A stretch of 64,000 nt of DNA from JBGCEZ01 sp045106735 (GCA_045106735.1 JBGCEZ010000022.1:209586-273585); one strand, 5' to 3'; shown: positions 27,168 through 36,432, counted from the stretch's first letter. Notes: a model not told the origin generated them from the letters alone. Made by a program: numbers and translations.

Positions 27168-27930
27168 ATGGACGCCCTCGCCCCGCCGCGCCGGACCTTC
27201 GAGGCCCACCGCGACTCGGTCGCGCGCATCAACGGCATCTCGTCCATCGACCTCGGGATGCTGGGATCCGACGAACAGGAGATCGAAATCGTCGGCACCG
27301 TCGTGGATGCGTCGGGCCTGGTCCTCACTTCCAACTCTGACCGCAATCCCTTCGGCGACCAGCCTCTCGACATTGCACCGCAGGCCGGGACGCAGGCCAC
27401 GGTCCAGGCCGAAGGCACGCCTAACTGTTTCCAGCTTCCCGGCGGCGATCGCGTCCGGGCGGAACTGGTGCTGAAGGATCTGCACCTCGGCGTCGCGCGG
27501 CTTCGCCCGAAGGTGGCGGACTCGCCCGCTGGCGTGCGCTCGTTCAACCTGATGGCGGCGGCCGACCCCGCCACGGTGCTCGACCGGGTGCTCAACGTCA
27601 GCTGAACAGGCCAACGCAGTGGCCGCGTTCCGGCCCTGATCCGGCCCTGATCCGGCCCTGATCCGGCGTTCCGGCTCTGTTCCGGCCGCGGCCTCCCGGC
27701 ACGTGGAAGCGGTGATCGAGCAGCCGAGAGGGTGCTGGACGGTCGCCGTCGAAATGGGCACGCCGTGCCTCGACGAGTCGGGACACCTCCCGGACGCCGT
27801 CGTCGACCTGATCGACCTCGAGGATGGCGTCGACACGATGGCCCTCATGGCCGGGCAACCGATGACCCAGCCGGTGATCCTGCCGGTCGCCGCGATCCGG
27901 CAACTTGTCGCCCAGACCCTCGAGCTCTGA
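27168..27930 (+). pseudogene. Decayed trypsin/HtrA-fold-like protein gene
   Basis: A first frame (27168-27605) encodes EIEIVGTVVDASGLVLTSNS, which resembles the N-terminal barrel of planctomycete trypsin-fold proteins. It stops at VLNVS. A second frame (in the +1 phase, about 27700-27930) encodes VEAVIEQPRGCWTVAVEMGTPCLDESG and ends VILPVAAIRQLVAQTLEL, resembling the second barrel of the same proteins (the G-x-P-x-x-D-E-x-G stretch). Between them are three tandem copies of an 11-bp unit (27630-27662) and a TGA. No catalytic His-Asp-Ser triad is visible in either part. The likely history is frameshift and repeat expansion. The family call is inference. Confidence 0.5.
27630..27662. repeat. 11-bp tandem repeat inside the decayed gene
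   Basis: Three perfect copies of ccggccctgat; each copy shifts the reading frame and carries TGA in one phase. Confidence 0.9.
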
Positions 27931-28107
27931 TGCGGGCGGACGCCGGCCGGCCTCCCGCGAGGCAGATGGACCGGCGTCGTTTCGTTCACTCGGCGTCGGC
28001 CGAGGCCAACCGGGCCCTGCCCACGCCATCAGGCCGCTGCATTGACCGACCCACCGAGGCACTTCGGCCAACGCACGCCAACCTCGTCCCGCCCGAGACC
28101 AACGCAG

Positions 28108-28145
28108 ACCGGCCTCCCGAGATCAGTTGATCCCGAGAGGCCGGT
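28108..28145. terminator. Bidirectional stem-loop terminator
   Basis: ACCGGCCTC-CCGAGATCA pairs with its near-complete inverted copy around a GT centre. It lies 58 nt past the stop of the minus-strand gene at 28203 and could also end plus-strand transcription. Confidence 0.65.
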
Positions 28146-28202
28146 GTCGTGTTTCCGTGCGGCGAGGAAGTCCTGCCACGGGCATCAATCAGCCTTCGCG
28201 AC

Positions 28203-29594
28203 TTACGGGCAATCGCCCCAAGCCGAGAGCACGGGCAGGATGTCGTCGAAGTCGATCTTGCCGTCGCAGTTGAAGTCCTCGGGGCAGTTGTTGCACTCGA
28301 GGTTGAACTGTTCGAGGACCTCGAGCAGGTCGATGAAGCCGGTCATGCCGTCGCCATCGATGTCCGTCGGGCAGGTTCGGGCGTCGGTCATGGTGATCCG
28401 CACGCGGCGACCTTCGGTGAGGTCAAGGGCAATCTCGGTGCCGTCGGCCGACCGCAGGACCCAATCGGTCAGGCCAGCGATCGCGTCGGTGCCGGCGTCG
28501 CCGTCCACGTCCTCGAAGCCGAGAGACACTTCCGACCCACAGAGGGCGAAGCCGGCGATGATGAAGCCATCGGTGTCGGCGGTCGTCCAATCCTGGACGC
28601 TGGTGAACATCGAATCGCCTTCTTCACCGGTGAAGGTGTCCGCCGGGTCATCGCTCACCACGCGGGCCGCCGCACCGGGGCCGCTCAGAACATCGAGCTG
28701 CATTTCAGCCCGGCCACCGTCGGCATCGCCGCCGCCCGCCTCATCGTGCACCACGACGAGGCCCGGGCCTTCGTCCGTCTCGATCAGGGCGACGTACGAG
28801 GTATCGGCCGCGGTCGGGAACGGACCGTTCCACGAGCCGGTGCCGGCCGTGTCGTAGCCGTAAAGCCGGGCCGCATCGCCCAAGAAGCGATAGCTGGACA
28901 CGTCGCCGAGGATGTTCTTGTCGAAGTCGCCGGCGCCCGGGGCGCTCTCCTGGGCGATCTGGATGACGGCCCCGCCGCCGTCGACGCGGTCCCGCGAGAA
29001 GCGGAGGTCATCGATCGCGGCACCGCTGAGGGCCGCACCGCCGGTGTACTCGATGAGCACACGGGTGATGCCGGCGCCTTCGGCGTCAAAGCGGGTGATC
29101 ACGCCGTCACCGGCGTTCGCGTCACCATCGTTCACGGTCATCGTGGCGACTTCGGTGCTGCCGGCGAGGGCGGTCAGGGTGTAGCCCTCGCCCCCGTCGA
29201 TGTCGATGATGTTCATCGAGACCGAGTTCACCGGGGGATCGAAGTCCATGCGGATCGGGGAGGCAATCGAGGGGCTGCCATCGATCAGCGGGTCGGTGAG
29301 ACCGGCGACGCCGGAGCTCATCGGGCCATCCTCTTGCCCCGCCACCGAGAAGAACCCGGTGATGGGCGCGCCGGTAACGCAGATGATCGGGGCGCTGAAG
29401 GGCTCACCGTCGATGCCGAAGTTCACGCCCAAAGCGGCGAACTGGTTCGTCACTTCGGTGGCTTCGCTCAAGCCTTCGAAGTCGATGACGAAGTAATCCT
29501 GGGGAACGGCGACGGGGCCGCCGGCAACGGCGACTCCACTCAAGCTGACGACAGCGCACGCCGCGAACGCGGACGTGATTCGTTGGATGGTCAT
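28203..29594 (-). CDS. Secreted protein with C-terminal dockerin-type EF-hand pair
   Basis: I do not recognise the main domain of this 463-residue protein. It starts at ATG 29594 with AGAAGAG upstream and a signal peptide (VVSLSGVAVAGG). The N-terminal part has the look of a beta-sandwich: YFVIDFEGLSEATEVTNQFAALGV is typical of secreted proteins whose domain begins with a DFEGL strand, and IDIDGGEGYTLTAL and AAIDDLRFS follow, as in carbohydrate-binding-like domains. The second half is beta-rich and unassigned. The end carries two calcium-binding repeats, TDIDGDGMTGFIDLLEVLEQF and EDFNCDGKIDFDDILPVLSAWG, the same tag seen on four other secreted proteins in the window. Confidence 0.7.
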   Translation of the reverse strand: MTIQRITSAFAACAVVSLSGVAVAGGPVAVPQDYFVIDFEGLSEATEVTNQFAALGVNFGIDGEPFSAPIICVTGAPITGFFSVAGQEDGPMSSGVAGLTDPLIDGSPSIASPIRMDFDPPVNSVSMNIIDIDGGEGYTLTALAGSTEVATMTVNDGDANAGDGVITRFDAEGAGITRVLIEYTGGAALSGAAIDDLRFSRDRVDGGGAVIQIAQESAPGAGDFDKNILGDVSSYRFLGDAARLYGYDTAGTGSWNGPFPTAADTSYVALIETDEGPGLVVVHDEAGGGDADGGRAEMQLDVLSGPGAAARVVSDDPADTFTGEEGDSMFTSVQDWTTADTDGFIIAGFALCGSEVSLGFEDVDGDAGTDAIAGLTDWVLRSADGTEIALDLTEGRRVRITMTDARTCPTDIDGDGMTGFIDLLEVLEQFNLECNNCPEDFNCDGKIDFDDILPVLSAWGDCP

Positions 29595-29684
29595 TTCTTC
29601 TCTTCTCCGGGGTCGAACCAAGGCCGCAACGGATGAGGTGAATCTCCTCCCGTCACCCCACATCCTGCGGCCCATGGCACTTGA

Positions 29685-29713
29685 ACCCTACTCGCACCCT
29701 GACGGGGCAGCAA
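29685..29713 (-). promoter_or_regulatory. Sigma70-type promoter for the secreted protein gene
   Basis: On the minus strand TTGCTG and TAGGGT are 17 nt apart, about 90 nt before the ATG at 29594. Confidence 0.5.
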
Positions 29714-29890
29714 CGCGGCGCGCAAGCCTGCCGGTGGGATCGAACCCAAGTCGCCATGCCGCGCGCATCAGTTCCCCCAATGTGACGCGCGGCGCTGCGT
29801 TGTTCGGGACCGAGAAGTCGAATCCGGGCCCCTGAATCGTCCATACTTGCCCAGATATCCAATCCTTCGCATGATCACGCAGACCGCGGG

Positions 29891-29896
29891 TACGCT
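29891..29896 (+). promoter_or_regulatory. -10 box TACGCT of a leaderless start (ACT protein)
   Basis: TACGCT ends 7 nt before ATG 29904. Confidence 0.5.
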
Positions 29897-29903
29897 AGTC
29901 GTC

Positions 29904-30335
29904 ATGCGAGCCTGCCAAATGCGATCGGACTTCACCTTCGCGCTCCCCGATCGACCGGGAGCGCTTGCCGCCCTCGCCGCGACCATGCGCGCGGCCGACG
30001 TCAACCTGCTCAGTCTGCGAGCGGTCCCCGAACTACCGGGCGAGCAGGCGATGGTCGGCTGCGTCCCAGAGTCGGCCGACCAGTTTCGAAACTTCGCCGA
30101 CTCCGCCGGCCTGTCCGTGACCGAGCGGCCGGTGTGTTTCGTCGAGGGGGTCGACGAACCCGGCGCGCTGCGTCACATCCTCGAGCAAGTGGCCTCGGCG
30201 GACATCAATGTGGAGTCCATTGAGTCCGTTGCATTCGCCGGTCGGTACGGCGCCCTGCTGCGGACCGCACCGGCCGACTGGAACCGGGTCGCGGGAATCA
30301 TCCAAGGATCGCCAGCCAACCCGACCGCCGAATAG
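29904..30335 (+). CDS. Tandem ACT-domain protein
   Basis: The 143-residue protein consists of two ACT-like ligand-binding repeats: DFTFALPDRPGALAALAATMRAADVNLLSL (first half) and CFVEGVDEPGALRHILEQVASADINVESIES (second half), each with the PG-A-L turn that binds amino acids. No catalytic domain is attached, so a regulatory or sensor role is likely. The start at ATG 29904 is chosen because a -10 box lies 7 nt upstream; in-frame ATGs at 29871 and 29919 are alternatives. Its ligand is unknown. Confidence 0.75.
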   Translation: MRACQMRSDFTFALPDRPGALAALAATMRAADVNLLSLRAVPELPGEQAMVGCVPESADQFRNFADSAGLSVTERPVCFVEGVDEPGALRHILEQVASADINVESIESVAFAGRYGALLRTAPADWNRVAGIIQGSPANPTAE

Positions 30336-30432
30336 GCGAGAGCGCCGACCGCCCTGGCCAATCGCCGTGCCCAATCGCCGCAGCCAATCGCCGTGGCCAG
30401 TCGCCGTGGCCGTTCACTTCCGGCCACTCACA

Positions 30433-30558
30433 TCCGGCCATTCGAGCCGGGTCATTCGAGCCGGGTCATTCGTGCCGGGCCATTCGAGCCGGGTCATTCG
30501 TGCCGGGTCATTCGTGCCCGGCCATTCGTGCCGGGCCATTCGGGCCGGGCCACCGACG
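30433..30558. repeat. 14-bp minisatellite (about nine units)
   Basis: Nine consecutive imperfect copies of ccgggtcattcgtg lie between the ACT gene and the convergent FAH gene. It is preceded by shorter caatcgccg repeats from about 30358. No spacers of constant length and no palindromic unit, so it is not a CRISPR. Confidence 0.85.
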
Positions 30559-30572
30559 CGAGTCACCGGCGC

Positions 30573-31286
30573 TCAGTTCGCTTCGACGACTGGATTCTCG
30601 ACCGAAGCCATCATCCCGGATGTGTTCTGAATCTCGACCCGGACCCGATCGCCATCGCGCAGGTAGCGCGGCGGAGTTCGGGCATGGCCGACGCCGGAAG
30701 GCGTCCCGGTCAGGATTGCGGTGCCGCGCAGCAGCGTCATCCCCCGCGACAGCTCGGCGATGAGCCACGCGACCGGGAAGATCAGATCGGCGGTCGTCCC
30801 CGTCTGCATCCGCTCACCACCGACGTCGGTGGTCAGTGTCCAATCGCTCGGGTCGCCGGCCACGTCGGCGGGCACGATCTCCCCGATGGGGCAGAACGTG
30901 TCGAAGCTCTTGCCCCGCACGAACTGCCCGCCGCTGCCGTGCTTCTGCCACCAACGGGCGGACACATCATTCGCCGCGGCGTAGCCGAAGACTGCATCCA
31001 GGGCATCCGCTTCGGCCACATCGCGCACGTCCCGGCCGATGATCACCGCGAGTTCGCCTTCGAAGTCGACCTGCCGGCCATCGTCGCTGGCGGTCTCGCC
31101 CTCGCGGCAGATCGGTGGAATCACGATCGCCTGCCCGTCGGCGATCAACGCCGCAGGATTCTTGGCGAAGACCATCGGGTGGGCCGGTCGATCGCCGCCC
31201 ATCTCCGCGGCGTGGGCCGCGTAGTTCCGGCCGATGGCGAGGATCATCGGCGGCCGATCGACGCCGGCAAAGCGTCCACTGCTCAT
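30573..31286 (-). CDS. Fumarylacetoacetate hydrolase family protein
   Basis: The 237-residue enzyme has the FAH fold motifs: IGRNYAAHAAEMG at the N-terminus, the metal-binding segment VDFEGELAVIIGRD, YAAANDVSARWWQ, the GKSFDTFCPIG segment, and ILTGTPSGVG. Family members hydrolyse or decarboxylate acyl-pyruvates and 2-oxo acids with a divalent metal; the substrate is unknown. Its start overlaps the end of the gamma-glutamyltransferase gene by 4 nt, so the two form an operon with coupled translation. Confidence 0.9.
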   Translation of the reverse strand: MSSGRFAGVDRPPMILAIGRNYAAHAAEMGGDRPAHPMVFAKNPAALIADGQAIVIPPICREGETASDDGRQVDFEGELAVIIGRDVRDVAEADALDAVFGYAAANDVSARWWQKHGSGGQFVRGKSFDTFCPIGEIVPADVAGDPSDWTLTTDVGGERMQTGTTADLIFPVAWLIAELSRGMTLLRGTAILTGTPSGVGHARTPPRYLRDGDRVRVEIQNTSGMMASVENPVVEAN

Positions 31287-32881
31287 CGGCCCACCGCCTG
31301 GCCGTCACGGCGAAGATCGCTGCCGGCGCAGTACCCGCCGTCGGGCATGCGAACGATGATCTGGCCACCGCCGAAACGCACGGTGCGACGTTCGGCGACT
31401 TGAATGTCGTGCCCGCGGGCCCGCAGTTCTTCGGCCGTGTCGGCGGGGAAGCCCGGCTCGAGCATCACCTTCAATCCTTCGGTGACCTGCCAGCGCGGCG
31501 CATCGAGCGCGGCCTGCGGATTCTGCTTGTGGTCGGCCATGCGCATGAGCATCTGCATGTGCCCCTGCGGCTGCATCGCCCCGCCCATGACTCCGAAGGC
31601 CGAGACCGGCTCGCCGTTGCGGGTGATGAAGCCGGGGATGATCGTGTGGAACGGCCGCTTGTTCGGGCCCGGGGCATTGGGATGCCCGCGCTTGGGAGTG
31701 AAGCAGCCGCCGCGGTTCTGCATCGAGATGCCGGTCCCCGGAACCACGATCCCCGAGCCGAAGCCGGTGTAATTCGACTGGATCAGGCTGATCATGATCC
31801 CGCTGCGGTCGGCCGCCCCGAGCAAGACCGTCCCGCCGTCCATCGGCGTGCCGTGGTCAAAGTCCGTGGCCCGCTGGTGATCGACGAGCTTGGATCGCTC
31901 GAGCAGATAGTCGTCGTCCAGGAGCCGCTCGCAGTCAAACTCCAGGTGATCCGGATCCGCGACGTACCGGTGGGCGTCGCGGAACGCGAGCTTCATCGAC
32001 TCGATCTGCAGATGCAAACTGTCCACGCAGTCCGGTGACATGTCGCGCATCGGGAAGTGGCGAAGGATGCCGAGGGCGATGAGCGCGGCGATCCCCTGTC
32101 CGTTCGGCGGAATCTCGTGCAGTTCCCAGCCGTGGTAGTCGATCGAAATCGGTTCGACGACGTCGGCCCGGTGGGCGGCCAGATCGCTCGCCCGCATCGG
32201 AGCGCCGGCCGCGATCGCCGCGGCTTCGATCCGCTCGGCGAGTTCACCGCGATAGAACGCCTCCGTCTTCGTCGCCGCGATGGCTTCCAGGGTGGCGGCG
32301 TGGTCTGGCAGCGTCCGCAGTTCACCGGTCGCCGGCCCCCGCCCGCCGGGTAGGAAGGTGTCGTGGAAGTCGGCATGCCGCTCCCGGGGCCACCGGCGGG
32401 CCGCGCCGCGCCAACTCGAGGCGGTCTGCGGGGAAACGTGGAAACCTTCCCGTCCGTAGCGAATCGCGGGCTCGAAGAGATCGGCGAACGGCAAGGAGCC
32501 AAAGTTCTGCGAGAGGTGCAGCCACCCGCTCGGCGCCCCCGGCACGGTGATCGGGTCCCACCCGAACAGGCTGATGGCCTCTTCGGTCAGGAAACGCTCG
32601 GGATCGAGACCGGCCGGAGCGCGGCCCGACGCATTCATGCCGTGCAGTCGCCCGTCCTTCCAGACCAGGGCGAAGTTGTCGGATCCGATGCCGTTGCTCG
32701 TCGGCTCGACCACGGTGAGGGTGATCGCGGTGGCAATCGCAGCGTCCACCGCATTGCCGCCTCGACGGAAGATCTCCATGCCCGCCTCGGCCGCGAGCGG
32801 TTGGCTGGTGGTGATGACATCCCGTGCGTGCACGGTCATGCGCTGGGACGGATACGGAAACGACCAGTCGAAGTCAAACAT
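31283..32881 (-). CDS. Gamma-glutamyltransferase family protein
   Basis: The 532-residue proenzyme has the family N-terminus (VITTSQPLAAEAGMEIFRRGGNAVDAAIA, residues 22-50) and the conserved SNGIGSDNF and YTGFGSG segments. The Thr at about 351 in DGGTVLLGAAD is the expected autoproteolysis site and nucleophile, although the usual TTH motif is replaced by GGT-V-L. There is no signal peptide, unlike periplasmic Ggt, so a cytoplasmic amidohydrolase of the YwrD type is more likely. Start ATG 32881 is preceded by TACAGT at 6 nt (leaderless pattern). It is transcribed with the downstream FAH gene. Confidence 0.88.
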   Translation of the reverse strand: MFDFDWSFPYPSQRMTVHARDVITTSQPLAAEAGMEIFRRGGNAVDAAIATAITLTVVEPTSNGIGSDNFALVWKDGRLHGMNASGRAPAGLDPERFLTEEAISLFGWDPITVPGAPSGWLHLSQNFGSLPFADLFEPAIRYGREGFHVSPQTASSWRGAARRWPRERHADFHDTFLPGGRGPATGELRTLPDHAATLEAIAATKTEAFYRGELAERIEAAAIAAGAPMRASDLAAHRADVVEPISIDYHGWELHEIPPNGQGIAALIALGILRHFPMRDMSPDCVDSLHLQIESMKLAFRDAHRYVADPDHLEFDCERLLDDDYLLERSKLVDHQRATDFDHGTPMDGGTVLLGAADRSGIMISLIQSNYTGFGSGIVVPGTGISMQNRGGCFTPKRGHPNAPGPNKRPFHTIIPGFITRNGEPVSAFGVMGGAMQPQGHMQMLMRMADHKQNPQAALDAPRWQVTEGLKVMLEPGFPADTAEELRARGHDIQVAERRTVRFGGGQIIVRMPDGGYCAGSDLRRDGQAVGR

Positions 32882-32887
32882 CGCCGC

Positions 32888-32893
32888 ACTGTA
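32888..32893 (-). promoter_or_regulatory. -10 box TACAGT of a leaderless start (gamma-glutamyltransferase)
   Basis: On the minus strand TACAGT ends 6 nt before ATG 32881. Confidence 0.5.
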
Positions 32894-32987
32894 CCGGGAG
32901 AGCGCGCCCCCCGGCCAGTTCCCGATCTCCGCGCAGATCAAGACGTGGCCCACGCAGCGACGGCGCGCCCGGTTGCACAAAACATCT

Positions 32988-33016
32988 TGCGAAGCTCTTC
33001 TTTGGGGGGTTACATT
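32988..33016 (+). promoter_or_regulatory. Sigma70-type promoter upstream of the ASPIC/UnbV protein gene
   Basis: TTGCGA and TACATT with a 17-nt spacer in a locally AT-richer stretch. The predicted 5' leader is about 250 nt long. Confidence 0.65.
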
Positions 33017-33058
33017 GAAGCTGCGGGTCGGCAGTCCCGCACGGTTGCGAGGAGTCCG

Positions 33059-33154
33059 ATGGACTCCGCTCCCACCGCACCGAACGTTGGCCCATTCGAC
33101 CGGGGAACTCGTCGGACACGCGTCCGCGAGACGGATCGAATGGATTCGTCGTGA
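33059..33154 (+). CDS. Possible 31-codon leader peptide
   Basis: An ATG at 33059 sits 6 nt after GAGGAG, downstream of the promoter at 32988-33016. Its TGA overlaps an in-frame GTG (33151) of the large downstream gene as GTGA. This looks like a short translated leader coupled to the next gene, but the peptide has no recognisable feature and the coupling is inferred. Confidence 0.35.
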   Translation: MDSAPTAPNVGPFDRGTRRTRVRETDRMDSS

Positions 33155-33273
33155 GGTACGACCCGGATCACCACGTCCGGGTCACAAGATTCTGGTGTCT
33201 GCGCTCCCACGCCTTTGGCCACCTCGCTTGCGAGGGCAGCCGTCGGTGCGCGCAGCTCTGGTGGGGACATTCA

Positions 33274-35154
33274 ATGCAACAACGTGAAAGCGTTGGAATC
33301 GCTGGTTTGCGCCAGCGACGGGTGATCGGTGCGCGCGTTCAAACCGGACTTCGGCCGGAATCGGCGACGTGCGTGCGGCAGGGATTTCAGGGGATCGGAA
33401 CGTCGATCGTCGTCGGCGCCGGGCTGCTGGCCCTTGTCGCCGCCAACCCCGCCGAAGCCGGGGATGGTCCACAGTTCAGCGAGATCAGCGGCCTCCTGGG
33501 CGTGACCGCGTTCCAGACACCGTCCCCGAATCTTCAGTCGGCGGTCATCGACGTGAGTCCCATGATCGGAGCCGGTGCGGTTGGCGACTTCAACAACGAC
33601 GGCCGGCCCGACCTGTTCGTCCTCAGCGGTGGCACGGAGGGCGACCGTCTGTACATGAACATCGGGACCAACCTGGTGGATCGGGCGGCCGAGGCCGGCA
33701 TCGCCCAGCAGCACATTGGAATCGGTTGTTGCGTCGGCGATTACAACGGGGACGGCTGGCAGGACATCTTCGTCATCAGCTTCGGCGAGTCCAAGGAGCC
33801 GACGGATCCGATTGAGGACCGCCACCGTCTCTATCGCAACAACGCCGACGGCACGTTCACCGATGTGGCCGACGCGGCAGGCCTGCGCAGCCTCGACTGG
33901 GCGGTTCCCGCTGGCTGGGGTCCGGCGTTCGGCGACTACGACTTGGACGGCGATCTGGACCTGGCCATTCCGAGTTGGACCGGCGGCGGCACCCGGCTCA
34001 TGCAGAACCAAGGGGACGGAACGTTCGAGAACGTCACGGTGGCCGCCGGCCTGGAAACCAGTGGCGTCCAGGGATTCAGCGCCCGGTTCGTGGACATGGA
34101 CGGCGACCGATACCCGGAACTCCTGGTGGCCGGTGACTACGGCACCAGTCGGTACCTCCGGAACAATCGCGACGGCACGTTCACCAACCTGACCAACGAC
34201 TCCGGCACCGGCCTCGACGGCAATGGCATGGGCCACGCGGTGGCCGACCTGGACGGCGACGGTCGCCTCGACTGGTACGTCACCAGCATCTTCACCCCGG
34301 ATGCGTCAACCCCAAGTATCCCGGGGACCGGCAACTACCTCTACCGGGCCAACGGGGACCACAGCTTCGACGTCGGCGGGAACAACACCGCCCGAGATGG
34401 TGGCTGGGGCTGGGGCGTGGAAGCCATCGACATCGATCACGATGGCAACATGGACCTCGTCGAAACCAACGGCTGGCCGATGCTGAATGCCAACGGCGAA
34501 CCCGAATGGGACAACGAGCCGTGCTACGTGTTCCACAACGATGGGGCACTCAATTTCACCGACGTGGCCGACGCCTGCGGGCTCGACGATTCAGGACAAG
34601 GCCGCGGGCTGGTCCGCTTCGATTACGACCGCGATGGCGATCAAGACGTGGTGGTGTTCCGATTCAACGACACCGTGCGGATCTACAAGAATCAACTCAC
34701 CGAGCGGGCCGATCGGGCGTGGCTCGACATGCGTTTCGACACATCGGCCCATCCGCGGTTGGCGCCAGACGGCTACGGCGCATCCGTCACCGTGACCGCG
34801 GGGAAACGAACCTGGACCTCGGCCATGACCGGCGGCAGCACCTTTGCCAGCCAGAGCGAGCTCTCGGTGCATCTGGGGCTGGGCCGCAACGCGATGGTCG
34901 ACGCCATCCGCATCACGTGGAACGACGGTTCCGTCACCGAACTGACCGATGTCGTGACGCGGCAGCATCTGGTGATCGAGTCCGGATTCTCCAGCGATCT
35001 CGACGGCGACGGCAGCGTCGGCTTCATGGACTTGCTCAGCCTGCTCACTCAATTCGGCCAGCCGACAACGAATGCCGACCTGAACGCCAGCGGCATGGTT
35101 GACGCCGACGATCTGATGATCCTGTTCGGAAACTGGGGCCTCGCGTCCGGCTGA
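33274..35154 (+). CDS. Secreted CRTAC1-like protein: FG-GAP/VCBS repeats, ASPIC/UnbV domain, EF-hand pair
   Basis: The 626-residue protein starts at ATG 33274 (GGGGA 6 nt upstream) or at GTG 33151, 41 residues earlier. A hydrophobic segment ends VAANPAEAG, then six or more VCBS repeats with calcium loops follow (GDFNNDGRPDLFV, GDYNGDGWQDIFV, ADLDGDGRLDWYV, IDIDHDGNMDLVE). The ASPIC/UnbV domain follows (GASVTVTAGKRTW to HLGLGRNAMVDAIRITW), and a dockerin-type pair (DLDGDGSVGFMDLLSLLTQFG, DLNASGMVDADDLMILFGNWG) ends it. It is likely an extracellular calcium-binding propeller protein of unknown ligand. Confidence 0.88.
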   Translation: MQQRESVGIAGLRQRRVIGARVQTGLRPESATCVRQGFQGIGTSIVVGAGLLALVAANPAEAGDGPQFSEISGLLGVTAFQTPSPNLQSAVIDVSPMIGAGAVGDFNNDGRPDLFVLSGGTEGDRLYMNIGTNLVDRAAEAGIAQQHIGIGCCVGDYNGDGWQDIFVISFGESKEPTDPIEDRHRLYRNNADGTFTDVADAAGLRSLDWAVPAGWGPAFGDYDLDGDLDLAIPSWTGGGTRLMQNQGDGTFENVTVAAGLETSGVQGFSARFVDMDGDRYPELLVAGDYGTSRYLRNNRDGTFTNLTNDSGTGLDGNGMGHAVADLDGDGRLDWYVTSIFTPDASTPSIPGTGNYLYRANGDHSFDVGGNNTARDGGWGWGVEAIDIDHDGNMDLVETNGWPMLNANGEPEWDNEPCYVFHNDGALNFTDVADACGLDDSGQGRGLVRFDYDRDGDQDVVVFRFNDTVRIYKNQLTERADRAWLDMRFDTSAHPRLAPDGYGASVTVTAGKRTWTSAMTGGSTFASQSELSVHLGLGRNAMVDAIRITWNDGSVTELTDVVTRQHLVIESGFSSDLDGDGSVGFMDLLSLLTQFGQPTTNADLNASGMVDADDLMILFGNWGLASG

Positions 35155-35291
35155 TCGCCGGACAGCTCGCCCGCGCCGGCCCGGACTTGACGGCCCGGCC
35201 GCGGCAGCCGGGCCGCGACAGCCCAAGCCCGACAACCCAAGCCCAAACCGGACGGCAAGGACCGGACGGCACGGCAACGGAACCTCATGAC

Positions 35292-35329
35292 GCCCGTCCG
35301 GACCGATGCATCGGCCGGGCGGGTTTTTT
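35292..35329 (+). terminator. Rho-independent terminator after the ASPIC/UnbV gene
   Basis: A long stem with the palindrome CCGATGCATCGG at its tip and CCCG/CGGG at its base is followed by six T residues. Confidence 0.9.
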
Positions 35330-35397
35330 CGGCGCGATCGGCAGAGCTCCCGGCGCCGCAGTGAGGCTGGAACCCGCGCGAAGATGCGCGCGACCGG

Positions 35398-35403
35398 TAG
35401 ACT
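35398..35403 (+). promoter_or_regulatory. -10 box TAGACT of a leaderless start (TauE/SafE gene)
   Basis: TAGACT ends 7 nt before ATG 35411. Confidence 0.55.
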
Positions 35404-35410
35404 CTCGCCC

Positions 35411-36355
35411 ATGCTCGCCGTGCCCGACATGCTGACGCTCGCCGCGATCTCTCCGAGCGAGATCGGCGTACTGGTGCTCGTGGGGGTTGGCGCGGGCGTG
35501 CTCGGCGGCCTGCTCGGCATCGGTGGATCGATCATCATGATCCCGGTGCTGACCCTCGGCTTTGCCCACGACCAGCACATTTCCCAGGCCGCGGCGATGA
35601 TCGTCAACATCGTGGTGGCCCTCGCCGGCGTGGTGCGCCACACGCGGGCCAAGGCGATGGACTGGTCGGTGGTCGTGCGGATTCTTCCCGCCGGCCTCGC
35701 GGCGATCGTGCTCGGAGTGGAAGCCAGCAATCTGATTGACGGAACGATCCTGAAGCGCTGCTTCGGGGCGTTCTTGCTCTACGTCATTTGGATGAACGTG
35801 CGGCGGCTGGCCATGGACCGGGCCGCCGCAGCCACCGCCCGGCAACGGGCCGAGCAATTGGCCCGGCTGGACGCGGCAGACGATGCCGCCTCCCGAGCCG
35901 ACGCCGAAGTGCTGCGGGCCGCCGACGCCCTGGCCGGAGTGAACGACGGACCGCACGTCGTCTGGTGGCGAGCCACGGTCGTCGGACTCATCACCGGATT
36001 CGCCGCCGGACTGCTCGGCATCGGCGGCGGCATCATTGCCGTTCCGATCATCCAGCGGGTGCTTCGGCTCCCGCTGCGGCGGTGCATCACAACCAGCGCG
36101 GCGATCATGTGCGTCACCGCCCCGATCGGGGCACTCCGCAAGAACCTGACGTTGCCCGAGACGCTCCAGAGCATGAACATTCCGCTCGAGTCGCCCTACG
36201 AACCATTGTGGATCGCCGCCTGCCTCGCTCCCACCGCCCTGCTCGGCAGCTTCATCGGCGCCGGGCTGACCCACCGCCTGCCCTTGCGCTGGATCCGAGC
36301 GCTGCTCGTGTTTCTGCTGACCTGGGCGTCGCTGAAGTTCCTTGGCCTGGTCTGA
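35411..36355 (+). CDS. TauE/SafE family membrane permease (sulfite/anion exporter-like)
   Basis: The 314-residue membrane protein has two homologous halves, each with the glycine motif of the family: GVLGGLLGIGGSIIMIPVL near residues 28-46 and GFAAGLLGIGGGIIAVPII near 196-215. About eight transmembrane helices are predictable, with a charged Ala/Arg-rich cytoplasmic loop (about 135-180) between halves. The substrate is unknown. The ATG at 35411 follows a -10 box by 7 nt. Confidence 0.88.
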   Translation: MLAVPDMLTLAAISPSEIGVLVLVGVGAGVLGGLLGIGGSIIMIPVLTLGFAHDQHISQAAAMIVNIVVALAGVVRHTRAKAMDWSVVVRILPAGLAAIVLGVEASNLIDGTILKRCFGAFLLYVIWMNVRRLAMDRAAAATARQRAEQLARLDAADDAASRADAEVLRAADALAGVNDGPHVVWWRATVVGLITGFAAGLLGIGGGIIAVPIIQRVLRLPLRRCITTSAAIMCVTAPIGALRKNLTLPETLQSMNIPLESPYEPLWIAACLAPTALLGSFIGAGLTHRLPLRWIRALLVFLLTWASLKFLGLV

Positions 36356-36432
36356 GGGCCGAGCGGACGGGTCGAGCGAGACCGACGCGGGACCGACGCG
36401 GGACCGACGCGCGGCAGGGTTCCCACCCGCCG

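Noticed and set aside
29725..29760. A minus-strand tRNA T-arm (GGGTTCGATCCC)
   Set aside because: The T-stem does not pair and no other tRNA arm is present.
30433..30558. A CRISPR array
   Set aside because: The 14-bp units are contiguous with no spacers and no nearby cas genes, so it is a minisatellite.
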